Shown here piece after piece: positions 46,688 to 54,604 of a stretch of 56,052 nucleotides of DNA. This DNA is from Collinsella sp. (GTDB taxonomy: Bacteria; Actinomycetota; Coriobacteriia; Coriobacteriales; Coriobacteriaceae). Under the pieces are notes generated by a model. That model was not told where the DNA came from, did no database searches, and worked only from the letters and a program-made list of their open reading frames with translations. Each line of letters starts with the position of its first letter. Positions within the stretch are counted from its first letter, which is position 1. The stretch is taken from positions 1-56,052 of the forward strand of contig DXLX01000004.1 in assembly GCA_019414515.1 (NCBI GenBank). The letters are read 5' to 3'. The translations under genes were made by a program, and so were the position numbers.

Positions 46688-49558
46688 ATGAGTCGCCGTA
46701 ATACCGAACTGCTCTTACTCATCGCCTCGGCGTTCCCCGTCATCCTGCTGTATGCGATGTACGTGCTCACCGCAGGCGCCGCCATCTCGTTTGAGACACT
46801 TGCCGTTCCGATCGGTCTCTTTGCCGCCTTCGCCGCGGCGCATATCGCCGTGCGCATTCTGGCACCCGGCGCCGACCCGGCCATCCTGCCCATCGTCTTT
46901 GTTCTTTCGGGCATTGGCATCACGTTTGTGACGCGCTTGGCGCCCACGCTCGCCATCTCGCAGCTCGTCATCCTGTTTATCTCGGTGGCGTTGATGGTGG
47001 GGACGCTTGCGCTGGTCAAAAACCTCGACGTGGTCATGCGCTACAAGTACACCTTTGGCATCATCGGCATCATCTTGCTGATGCTGCCCATCTTTATCGG
47101 CACCACGATCTCGGGCTCTAAACTGTGGATTCGCATCGCCGGCTTTACCATTCAGCCCGGCGAGTTCGCCAAGGTCTTTATCGTGCTGTTCCTAGCCGGT
47201 TACCTGGCCGAGAACCGCGAACTGCTCTCTATCTCCAACCGCAAGATCTTGGGTCTTAAGATTCCGCGTCTGCGCCTGCTGCTGCCGCTGTTCGCAGTCT
47301 GGGGCGTATGCCTGCTCGTCGTTGTCTTCGAACGTGACCTGGGCTCGGCCTTGCTGTTCTACACCATCTTCTTGCTGATGCTCTACGTTGCCACGGGTCG
47401 CTTCTCGTATGTCATCATCGGCCTTGTGCTCTTGGCCGTGGGGGCCGTGGGCGCTTACAAGTTCCTGTCGCACGTCCAGGTTCGTTTCCAGATCTGGGCC
47501 GATCCCTTTAAGGATGCACAGGGCCAGGGCTACCAGATTGTCCAGTCCCTCTTCTCGCTGGCCGACGGCGGCCTTGTTGGCGTCGGCATTGGCAACGGCA
47601 TGGCCAACAACATCCCCGTCGTCGAGTCCGACTTTATCTTCTCGGCTATCGGCGAGGAGATGGGCCTTTTGGGCGGTGGCGCCGTTCTTATCCTGTTTAT
47701 GCTCTTTGCCGTACGTGGCCTGACCACGGCAGCCCGTGCCAAGTCCGACCTTGCCGCCTTTAGCGCCACCGGTCTTACGGCCGCTATCAGCTTCCAAGCG
47801 TTCTTGATCGTTGGCGGCGTTACCCGCCTGATCCCGCTGACCGGCGTCACCCTGCCCTTTATGAGCCAGGGTGGCTCCTCGCTGCTGGCAAGCTTTATCA
47901 TCGTCGCGCTGCTGCTGCGCGCCGGTGACGAGGCAACCGGTCGCGAGGCCGAGCTCACCGGCACCGGCACCATGGCCGCCATCACCGACGACCAGGTCGC
48001 CTCGGCGTCCTCCCCGGCCGGCACGCGCTTCGCCACTTCGTCTTCGTATGCCCGCGGCAGCCACTCCGCCGGCTCGCGCATGCGTCGTCGCCTGCTCGAC
48101 ACGCCCGAATCCGGTGTGCTCGGCCGCGTGGCGCTCGCCAATCGACTGACCCGCGCCGTGCTCGCCTTTACGGCACTATTCGCCATCCTTATCGGCAACC
48201 TCACCTATGTCCAGGTCATCAAGGCCAAGGACTATCAGGACATGCCGACCAACAACCACACCATCGCCCGCTCCAAGTACATCCAGCGCGGCTCCATCAT
48301 CACGTCCGACGGCGTGACGCTGGCCGAGTCGCTGCAACAGGAAGACGGCACCTACGCCCGCTCCTACCCCAACGGAAACATGGCCGCTCACGTGGTGGGC
48401 TATGTAAGCCAGCAGTACGGCACCGCTGGTGTCGAGAGCGTCATGAACGAAACGCTCACCGGCTCCAAGGATTACTCCAGCTGGGACAACGCCCTCGCGT
48501 CGCTCGCGGGCCAAAACCAACCGGGCAACACCGCCAAGCTCACCATCGACTCGCGCATCCAGACGGCTGCCGAGCAAGCACTCAAGGGCTTTAAGGGTGC
48601 CGTGGTGGTTATGGATCCGCGCACCGGCGCGGTCCTCGCATGCGCAAGCTCGCCCACCTATGACAACACCAACATCGATGCCCTGATGCAGTCGGGCGGT
48701 GGCGAGGACGGCTCCATGTACGACCGCGCCATGGACGCTCTCTATACCCCGGGCTCGACCTTTAAGGTCGTCACACTCTCCGCGGCGCTCGAAACCGGCA
48801 CCGCCAGCCTTACCAGCACGTACCAGGCGCCCGGCTCCATGGATATCGGCAACGCGCCGGTCACCAATTACGCCAACGAGAGCTACGGTACCATCAGCCT
48901 GCAACAGGCCTTTGCCGTGTCGTCCAACGTCGTCTTTGGCCAGGTGGCCAACGAGATCGGCGCCAGCTCGCTCGTCCAGTTTGCCAACGCCTTTGGTTAC
49001 GGCCAAAAGCTCGGTCAGGACCTGACCACCGCGGCCTCCATCATGGCCGACCCCTCGCTCATGACCGAGTGGGAGACCGCCTGGGCAGGCGCCGGCCAGC
49101 CTGTCGGCATGGACCACACGCCAGGTCCGCAGACCACCGTCATGCAAAACTGCGTGATAGCAGCGGCCATCGCCAACAGCGGCGTGGTCATGGACCCGTT
49201 CTTCGTGGCCCAGGTGCTCGCCCCCGACGGAACCGTGGTCAAGACCACGCAATCCCGCTCGCTCGGCCAGGCCGTCAGCGCCACCACGGCCGATCAGGTC
49301 AAGCAGGCCATGCTCGCGGTTGTCCAGTCCGGCACCGGCACCGATGCCCAGATTCCGGGCGTCAAGGTCGCCGGCAAGACTGGATCGGCCGAGACCGGCG
49401 GCACCAACGTCAACTCGATGTTCGTCGGCTTCGCACCTTACGATTCACCCACGGTCGCCATCTCGGTGGCCTTGGAGGATTACGACAAACACGACGTCAA
49501 GGCAGCCAAGATCGCCGGCATCGTCCTGACCGCGGCACTTGCCGCCCAAGGAGCGTGA
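46688..49558 (+). CDS. RodA/FtsW glycosyltransferase fused to a class B penicillin-binding protein
   Basis: This 956-residue single chain contains two wall-synthesis enzymes. Residues 1-430 are a SEDS polymerase with about ten membrane helices and the family motif near QGQGYQIVQSLFSLADGG. A linker (about 430-478) leads to one more membrane helix and a class B PBP: a dimerisation region, the catalytic Ser in PGSTFK (Ser about 690), the SSN motif and KTGS (about 897). In most actinobacteria rodA and pbpA are adjacent separate genes. The frame is continuous with no stop at the junction (near 48120). GGGAG precedes the ATG at 46688. Confidence 0.93.
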   Translation: MSRRNTELLLLIASAFPVILLYAMYVLTAGAAISFETLAVPIGLFAAFAAAHIAVRILAPGADPAILPIVFVLSGIGITFVTRLAPTLAISQLVILFISVALMVGTLALVKNLDVVMRYKYTFGIIGIILLMLPIFIGTTISGSKLWIRIAGFTIQPGEFAKVFIVLFLAGYLAENRELLSISNRKILGLKIPRLRLLLPLFAVWGVCLLVVVFERDLGSALLFYTIFLLMLYVATGRFSYVIIGLVLLAVGAVGAYKFLSHVQVRFQIWADPFKDAQGQGYQIVQSLFSLADGGLVGVGIGNGMANNIPVVESDFIFSAIGEEMGLLGGGAVLILFMLFAVRGLTTAARAKSDLAAFSATGLTAAISFQAFLIVGGVTRLIPLTGVTLPFMSQGGSSLLASFIIVALLLRAGDEATGREAELTGTGTMAAITDDQVASASSPAGTRFATSSSYARGSHSAGSRMRRRLLDTPESGVLGRVALANRLTRAVLAFTALFAILIGNLTYVQVIKAKDYQDMPTNNHTIARSKYIQRGSIITSDGVTLAESLQQEDGTYARSYPNGNMAAHVVGYVSQQYGTAGVESVMNETLTGSKDYSSWDNALASLAGQNQPGNTAKLTIDSRIQTAAEQALKGFKGAVVVMDPRTGAVLACASSPTYDNTNIDALMQSGGGEDGSMYDRAMDALYTPGSTFKVVTLSAALETGTASLTSTYQAPGSMDIGNAPVTNYANESYGTISLQQAFAVSSNVVFGQVANEIGASSLVQFANAFGYGQKLGQDLTTAASIMADPSLMTEWETAWAGAGQPVGMDHTPGPQTTVMQNCVIAAAIANSGVVMDPFFVAQVLAPDGTVVKTTQSRSLGQAVSATTADQVKQAMLAVVQSGTGTDAQIPGVKVAGKTGSAETGGTNVNSMFVGFAPYDSPTVAISVALEDYDKHDVKAAKIAGIVLTAALAAQGA

Positions 49559-49690
49559 TGCCTGTGATCGAAGCGGATACTTGGGGCGCGCCACGGCCGA
49601 TGAGCTAGCGGCAAGGCGCCACGCGGTCCCAGCGACCATAGATTTGGTACTACACACATCGTTGAGCGAATAAGTTAGTTAGGAGCAGGA

Positions 49691-51652
49691 ATGGAACAGA
49701 GGGTCCTCGGGGGAAGATACCTCCTCAAGGATAAGGTGGGAACGGGCGGCATGGCGACCGTCTTCCGTGCGCAAGATCAGGTCCTCGACCGCACGGTTGC
49801 CGTCAAGATCATGCTGCCGCAGTATGCCGGCGACGCCACCTTCGCCGCCCGCTTTAAGCAGGAGGCCCAGGCAGCAGCAGGTCTCTCCTCCCCCTATATC
49901 GTGGGCGTCTACGATTGGGGCAAGGATGGCGATACCTACTACATCGTCATGGAGTACCTGCGCGGTACCGACCTTAAGAGCGGCATCAAGAGCCACGGCG
50001 CCCTCGATCCAAAGAAGGTCGCGCAGATCGGCTCGCAGATCAGCTCCGCGCTTTCGGTCGCCCACAAGCACGAGATCATCCACCGCGACATTAAGCCGCA
50101 AAACATCATGGTGCTGCCCGACGGCAACATCAAGGTCATGGACTTTGGCATCGCGCGCGCAAAGAACAGCCACCTCACGCAGGACAACAATGTACTGGGC
50201 ACCGCCCACTACGTAAGCCCCGAGCAAACGCGCGGCCAGGACCTCGGTCCCACTTCGGATATCTACTCCCTGGGCGTCGTGATGTACGAGTGCGCCACCG
50301 GTCGCGTCCCCTTTGACGGTGACGACGCCATCTCGGTTGCGCTCAAGCAGGTAAACGAACTGCCGGTTCCGCCGAGCCAGATCAACTCCGGCGTCGACGC
50401 CGATCTGGAGCGCATCATCCTCAAGTGCATGGAAAAGGACCCGTCGAACCGCTTCCAGACGGCAGACGAGCTGCGCCAGGTGCTCAACAACTACCTGTCC
50501 GGCCGCGCCGTCAACGTCTCCGAGCCCACGCGCATCATCGGTGCCGCGGGCGACCTGGGCGCCACCAAGACCCGTGAGCTGTCTGACTCCACGCGCGCCA
50601 TGGTGCGTCCCGTCTCGGGCGTGAGCGGCCAAAATACCGCCCGCAGCTCGGTTTCGGGCTCCACCGGCTCCTACGAGGTCGAAAAGCCCAAATCCAACAA
50701 GAACAAGATCATCGCCGCCGTGGTGGCAGCCGTTGCCGTCATCGGCATCGTGGTGGCCTTTGCCACAGGACTCTTTGGCGGCGAGCAGGTCACCGTGCCC
50801 GATGTGCTGGGCAAGGACCAGCAGACTGCCGTCGAGCTGATCAAGGAAGCCGGCCTCGAGGTCGGCACCATCGACCAAAGCTACAACGACGATGTCGACG
50901 AGGGCAAGGTCGCCGAGCAGACGCCCAACGGCAACACCAAGAAGACCAAGGGCACCAAGGTGAACCTGGTAATCTCCAAGGGCCCCAAGCCCTCCGAAAA
51001 GGTTGAGGTTCCCAAACTTGTCGGCCTGACCAAGGACCAAGCAGAAGCCGCACTGGCAAGCGTTGGCCTGAAGGGCAACGCCTCCGAGGAGGCCAACGAG
51101 GCTGATGAGGGCCAGGTCTTTGAGCAGGGCACCGAAGCCGGTAAGGAAGTCGCGAAGGGCACGACCATCTCGTACAAGGTCTCGAGCGGCCCGGATACCA
51201 CGTCCGTCCCCGACCTGACCGACATGACCGAGGCCCAGGCGCGCAACGCCCTCGATATGGCAGGCTTTGGTGTCGACGTGAGCTACCAGGAGAACGACTC
51301 GGTTACCGAGGGCACCGTGATCAGCTGGAACCCCAGCGGCAAGCAGAAGCCCGGCGCCACGATTACCGTCGTCATCGCCAAGAAGTCCGGCAAGGCCACC
51401 GTCCCGGGCAACCTGTACGGCAAGAGCATCTCCGCCGCCGTTACCGCGCTCAACAACGCCGGTTTCTATAACATTGGCTTCTGTGACCAGAACGGCAATC
51501 CCGTAAGCGGTAACGAGGATGCCACCGTTACGGGCGTCTCCCCCACTGGCAAGCAGTCCACCGACAGCACGATTACGCTGACGGTCGCACTTTCTGGTTC
51601 GGGCTCGGGCTCGGGCACGAGCACGGGCGACGATTCCGGTACGACCAACTAG
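49691..51652 (+). CDS. pknB: PASTA-domain Ser/Thr protein kinase
   Basis: This 653-residue protein has an N-terminal kinase domain (about 1-275; VGTGGMATV, VKIMLP, HRDIKPQNIMV, DFGIARA), a juxtamembrane linker and one transmembrane helix (about 337-358). Four extracellular PASTA repeats follow (starting near 364, 435, 505 and 570), then a Ser/Gly tail. PASTA repeats bind muropeptides or lipid II, and the kinase regulates growth and division. AGGAG precedes the ATG. The last gene of the cluster; a strong terminator follows. Confidence 0.96.
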   Translation: MEQRVLGGRYLLKDKVGTGGMATVFRAQDQVLDRTVAVKIMLPQYAGDATFAARFKQEAQAAAGLSSPYIVGVYDWGKDGDTYYIVMEYLRGTDLKSGIKSHGALDPKKVAQIGSQISSALSVAHKHEIIHRDIKPQNIMVLPDGNIKVMDFGIARAKNSHLTQDNNVLGTAHYVSPEQTRGQDLGPTSDIYSLGVVMYECATGRVPFDGDDAISVALKQVNELPVPPSQINSGVDADLERIILKCMEKDPSNRFQTADELRQVLNNYLSGRAVNVSEPTRIIGAAGDLGATKTRELSDSTRAMVRPVSGVSGQNTARSSVSGSTGSYEVEKPKSNKNKIIAAVVAAVAVIGIVVAFATGLFGGEQVTVPDVLGKDQQTAVELIKEAGLEVGTIDQSYNDDVDEGKVAEQTPNGNTKKTKGTKVNLVISKGPKPSEKVEVPKLVGLTKDQAEAALASVGLKGNASEEANEADEGQVFEQGTEAGKEVAKGTTISYKVSSGPDTTSVPDLTDMTEAQARNALDMAGFGVDVSYQENDSVTEGTVISWNPSGKQKPGATITVVIAKKSGKATVPGNLYGKSISAAVTALNNAGFYNIGFCDQNGNPVSGNEDATVTGVSPTGKQSTDSTITLTVALSGSGSGSGTSTGDDSGTTN

Positions 51653-51704
51653 TCGCCACCCCACCGCTTATCGCGGCTTTCGCCGCAAACATATTCGCTC
51701 ACAG

Positions 51705-51744
51705 GCGCCCGCTTGCTCCCCCAGCAGGCGGGCGCTTCGTTTTT
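51705..51744 (+). terminator. Terminator after pknB
   Basis: GCGCCCGC (51705-51712) pairs exactly with GCGGGCGC (51728-51735), with further inner pairing of GC-rich bases, followed by a T-rich tract with five T near 51739-51744. It ends the plus-strand cluster 50 bases after the pknB stop. Confidence 0.85.
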
Positions 51745-51763
51745 GACATGACATGAACCAGAA

Positions 51764-51792
51764 GAGCCCGGCACCATAGCGGTACCGGGCTC
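51764..51792 (-). terminator. Hairpin after the tRNA-Arg fragment
   Basis: GAGCCCGG (51764-51771) pairs with CCGGGCTC (51785-51792). On the minus strand CUUCUGGUU follows, as it does after the hairpin of the intact tRNA gene. It appears to be the terminator of a former second tRNA unit. Confidence 0.6.
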
Positions 51793-51797
51793 GATAT

Positions 51798-51885
51798 TCC
51801 TCTGGTGCCCCCGGGCGGATTCGAAAACTCCCCCCCGCGGGGAAATTGGTGACGCGGGTGTCGACGGCTCGAATCCACCGGCGGT
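51798..51885. pseudogene. tRNA-Arg fragments in both orientations
   Basis: Bases 51798-51825 repeat exactly the 28 bases that hold the 3' end of the tRNA-Arg gene (51929-51956). Bases about 51852-51876 resemble the same tRNA's T-arm, variable loop and anticodon-stem region in the opposite orientation (shared words GCGGGTGTCGACGG and TCGAATCC). The 5' half of a tRNA is absent, so this is not a second working tRNA. It looks like the scar of a tRNA-directed integration or of a rearranged tandem tRNA copy. Confidence 0.65.
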
Positions 51886-51897
51886 CCCACAAACCAG

Positions 51898-51923
51898 AAA
51901 CGGCGCCGCTCTCGCGACGCCGT
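51898..51923 (-). terminator. Terminator of tRNA-Arg
   Basis: On the minus strand ACGGCG..CGC and GCG..CGCCGT arms (51923-51900) with a GAGA loop are followed by UUUCU. It lies 11 bases after the tRNA 3' end. Confidence 0.65.
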
Positions 51924-51933
51924 CATAATCCTC

Positions 51934-52009
51934 TGGTGCCCCCGGGCGGATTCGAACCGTCGACACCCGCTTTAGGAGAGCGGTGCTCTATCCCCTGAGC
52001 TACGGAGGC
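51934..52009 (-). tRNA. tRNA-Arg(CCU)
   Basis: The cloverleaf is clear on the minus strand: acceptor GCCTCCG with CGGGGGC (one G-U pair), D-arm AGCTCAGGGGATAGAGC, anticodon stem CCGCT/AGCGG with loop CTCCTAA (anticodon CCU), T-loop GTTCGAATCC. The CCA end is encoded (51934-51936). It reads AGG codons. Confidence 0.95.
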
Positions 52010-52067
52010 ATGTTGTACTAGTGTAGCAGATTTACGCCGTTGTAATACAGCGTATAGCCACTCTTCG

Positions 52068-52084
52068 AAGTTGCGGTGGAACAG
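52068..52084 (+). repeat. Single arm of a repeat also found at 55921
   Basis: AAGTTGCGGTGGAACAG differs at one base from the start of the left arm of the palindrome at 55921-55989. Here no second arm is present; array B begins 7 bases later. Confidence 0.6.
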
Positions 52085-52090
52085 CCCTCC

Positions 52091-52288
52091 GGAAAGTGTG
52101 TCCCACTATCCAGGCAAATTCTGGGTCAAACTTTCCCAATGGGACCTCGCTGGAAACTGTGTCCCAGAATTTCGGCTCGAAACGGGACACAGTTTCCCAA
52201 ACGACCCCGTTCCGGAAACTACATCCCGGAATCGGCGCTCGAACTGGGATGCACTTTCCCGATCGAGCCCCATGGGAAACTGCGTCCC
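52091..52288. repeat. Array B of alternating inverted 14-bp repeats
   Basis: Seven units start at 52091, 52123, 52152, 52184, 52214, 52246 and 52275 (steps 32, 29, 32, 30, 32, 29). Units 1, 3, 5 and 7 read GGAAAGTGTGTCCC, GGAAACTGTGTCCC, GGAAACTACATCCC and GGAAACTGCGTCCC. Units 2, 4 and 6 are inverted (GGGTCAAACTTTCC, GGGACACAGTTTCC, GGGATGCACTTTCC). Spacers after forward units are 18 bp and partly alike (AGAATTT-like); the others are 15-16 bp. The array lies between tRNA-Arg and the DUF956 gene. No reading frame across it looks real. Confidence 0.88.
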
Positions 52289-52311
52289 ACTTGGGGGGCG
52301 CTCTTTAATGA

Positions 52312-52710
52312 CTAGTTACCTTTGTGGAAGAGGTTTTTGATAACGGAGGGGATGCTCTTGGCGCCCTTGGCCGTCACATCGATAAAGTCGGGCGAACGCA
52401 CGAGCTTATTCTCGTCGACGTACTTGCGGACCGCGCGAAGCGTCTCTTTGTCGTCGCGCGTCGAAAACGTAAAGTGACCGTTGTCCTTGGTGAAGATGGC
52501 AAAACGCGTAATCTTCTTGGTGCCGCGCAAAACCTCGGCGGCAATATAGTCGACCTCGTCCCACGGGATTTGAATATAATCCTCGGGATTGCGCTCGTTA
52601 TAGTACTCAAACGCCTTATTGCCCACCATCACGTTACCGTGGCTGGTAAGCCCCATCAGGCAGGTTGCCGGCGTTGCCAGATCGACCGTGCTGTTCTGAG
52701 ATTGCGCCAT
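52312..52710 (-). CDS. DUF956 family protein of mannose PTS loci
   Basis: This 132-residue protein of the DUF956 family is found almost only next to mannose-family PTS genes and is sometimes called ManO. Its role is probably regulatory and is not settled. The ATG at 52710 has GGAGGG about 11 nt before it; the frame upstream runs through a hairpin and is not coding. It is the last gene of the PTS operon, separated from manZ by a terminator-like hairpin that would reduce its expression. Confidence 0.85.
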   Translation of the reverse strand: MAQSQNSTVDLATPATCLMGLTSHGNVMVGNKAFEYYNERNPEDYIQIPWDEVDYIAAEVLRGTKKITRFAIFTKDNGHFTFSTRDDKETLRAVRKYVDENKLVRSPDFIDVTAKGAKSIPSVIKNLFHKGN

Positions 52711-52726
52711 ACGCGCCTCGCCCTCC

Positions 52727-52773
52727 AATAAAAACAATCGGACCGCATCCAGTGTACCCACCGGGTGCGGTCC
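52727..52773 (-). terminator. Hairpin with U-tract between manZ and the DUF956 gene
   Basis: GGACCGCA (minus strand, 52773-52766) pairs with TGCGGTCC (52747-52740), followed after five bases by UUUUUA and then directly by the GGAGGG ribosome site of the DUF956 gene. It probably works as a partial terminator within the operon. Confidence 0.65.
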
Positions 52774-52830
52774 GTTTCAATGGCTCAAAAGCCCTTACCT
52801 AGCAACTCTCGGTCTTAAGCCGAAGCGTGC

Positions 52831-53751
52831 TTACATGAAGCCGCAGAAGCGACCGATGATGCCGACGGCGAAGAGAGCCAGGATGATGACAATCGGGCTG
52901 ACCTTCTTCTTGAGGAGCTTGCAGACCAGCAGGGTCAGGCACACGGCGGCAAGGCCGGGGATGAGCTGATCGAGGTTACCCTGGAGCGTGGTGACCTTCA
53001 TCTGATCAAGGGCGGTAGCACCGACGGAGTTGTACATCGTCAGCGCTTCCTTGATACCCTCGGAACCGGAAGGCAGGCTAGCCCAGTCGATAAAGGCGCC
53101 AGCAGACTGCTTGACCGTGGAGACGATCGGGGTGAAGGAAATGGACACCCAGCGCTCGACCAGGGCGCCGATGATGAACATACCCAGGATGGAAGCGCCC
53201 TCGGTGACCTTGCCCATCAGACCGCCGGAGAGGTCCTTGGCGATAGAGGAGCCGACCTTGTAGCCAAACTCCTGTGTGTACCACAGGAAAGCGTAACGGA
53301 TGATGTTCCACGCGAAGAAGAACAGCAACGGACCGACGATGCTGCCGGACATGGCCAGGGAAGCGCCCAGAGCGCCCAGAATCGGGCGAAGGGTGAACCA
53401 GAAGACGGGGTCACCGACGCCGGCGAGCGGGCCCATCATACCGACCTTGACGCCCTGGATGGCGACGTCATCGATCGGAGCACCGTTGGCGCGCTCCTCC
53501 TCGAGGGCGAGGGTAACGCCAATGACGGGGGCGGAAACATAGGGGTGGGTGTTATAGAACTCCAGGTGGCGCTTAAGCGCGGCAATCTGGTCATCCTTGC
53601 TGGTGTAGAGCTTCTTGATCGCAGGGATCATTGCGAAGCACCAGCCGCCGTTCTGCATACGCTCGTAGTTCCACGAGCCCTGAAGGAACTGATGACGGAA
53701 GCAAACCTTCTTACGGTCAGCCTTGGTGAGCTGAATCTTGTTCTCTGCCAT
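52831..53751 (-). CDS. manZ: Mannose-family PTS subunit IID
   Basis: This 306-residue membrane protein is of the PTS EIID (mannose/fructose/sorbose) family, with the early RHQFLQGSWNYERMQ region, the GPLAGVGDPVFWFTLRP motif and a C-terminal hydrophobic helix. It forms the sugar channel with IIC. The start at 53751 (MAENKIQL) has AGGGGAG before it. It follows manY by 16 bases. The PTS family handles mannose, glucose, N-acetylglucosamine or similar sugars; the exact substrate is not readable. Confidence 0.94.
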   Translation of the reverse strand: MAENKIQLTKADRKKVCFRHQFLQGSWNYERMQNGGWCFAMIPAIKKLYTSKDDQIAALKRHLEFYNTHPYVSAPVIGVTLALEEERANGAPIDDVAIQGVKVGMMGPLAGVGDPVFWFTLRPILGALGASLAMSGSIVGPLLFFFAWNIIRYAFLWYTQEFGYKVGSSIAKDLSGGLMGKVTEGASILGMFIIGALVERWVSISFTPIVSTVKQSAGAFIDWASLPSGSEGIKEALTMYNSVGATALDQMKVTTLQGNLDQLIPGLAAVCLTLLVCKLLKKKVSPIVIILALFAVGIIGRFCGFM

Positions 53752-53767
53752 ATGTATCACTCCCCTC

Positions 53768-54586
53768 CTACTCGTAATCGTTCAGAATGTCGCCGAGCGG
53801 GTCGCCGGAGCCACCGCCCGTGCCGCCACCCTGCTTGGCCAGATCCTTAAGGCCAAGGTAGATGAGGGCAAGGGAGATGCCGATGAGGCCAAGGGCGATC
53901 AGCGTGAGCTGAGGGATGGCAGCAAGGACAAAGCCGAGGATGAAGAACGGCCAGGTCTCCTTGGTGGCCATCATGTTGATGACCATGGCGTAACCGACGG
54001 AAGCGACCATGCCGCCGCCGACGGCCATGCCGCCGGACAGCCAGTCGGGCATAGCGTTAAGCGCGTTGGTAACAGCCTCGGCCGGGATAACGCACAGAAG
54101 TACTGCCGGGATGGCGATACGAAGGCCCTGCATGAGGATGGCAGCGTACTGCCAGCGCTCGATGCCGGAGAAGTCGCCCTTCTCGGCGCAACCGTCCATG
54201 GCGTGAGCGATAGCGGTAGCAATGGTACGGCAGATCATGGTCAGGAACAGACCAGCGACCGACAGCGGGACGGCGACGGCGATGGCCGCGGTAACGGCCT
54301 TGGCCGAATCAGTGGCGCCGCCGTTGAGGGCGAGCACCATGATGATCGAAGAAGCGACCGAGGCCAGAGCGGCGTCAGGCGCGACGGCGGCGCCGACGTT
54401 AGCCCAGCCAAGGGCCATCATCTGGAGCGAACCGCCCAGGAGGATGCCCTCCTGAAGGTGACCGGTTACGAGACCGATAAGCGTGCATGCCACGAGCGGC
54501 TGATGGAACTGGAACTCATCCAGAATGCCTTCCATACCGGCAAGCAACGCGACAATCGCAACAAGCAGAATAGTGATTGCAGACAT
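53768..54586 (-). CDS. manY: Mannose-family PTS subunit IIC
   Basis: This 272-residue membrane protein is of the PTS EIIC sorbose/mannose family. It has FQFHQPLVACTLIGLVTGHLQEGILLGGSLQMMALGWANVG-type N-terminal motifs and about seven or eight helices. A Gly-rich segment precedes its acidic C-terminal tail. AGGAGG lies 9 nt before the ATG. It lies between manX (18-base gap) and manZ (16-base gap). Confidence 0.94.
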   Translation of the reverse strand: MSAITILLVAIVALLAGMEGILDEFQFHQPLVACTLIGLVTGHLQEGILLGGSLQMMALGWANVGAAVAPDAALASVASSIIMVLALNGGATDSAKAVTAAIAVAVPLSVAGLFLTMICRTIATAIAHAMDGCAEKGDFSGIERWQYAAILMQGLRIAIPAVLLCVIPAEAVTNALNAMPDWLSGGMAVGGGMVASVGYAMVINMMATKETWPFFILGFVLAAIPQLTLIALGLIGISLALIYLGLKDLAKQGGGTGGGSGDPLGDILNDYE

Positions 54587-54604
54587 GTATCGGACCCTCC
54601 TTTA

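Noticed and set aside
44389..47037. 882-codon minus-strand frame across fhaB, pstP and the RodA-PBP gene
   Set aside because: It spans three well-supported plus-strand genes and has the Gly/Arg/Val-rich composition of an antisense shadow.
49679..51664. 661-codon minus-strand frame opposite pknB
   Set aside because: It mirrors pknB exactly and has no recognisable domain or ribosome site.
51832..51885. A second working tRNA on the plus strand
   Set aside because: A T-arm-like and acceptor-like stretch is present, but no D-arm or matching 5' acceptor strand can be found.
52091..52288. Array B as a CRISPR
   Set aside because: Units are only 14 bp, vary between copies and alternate in orientation; spacers are 15-18 bp and partly alike; no cas gene is near.
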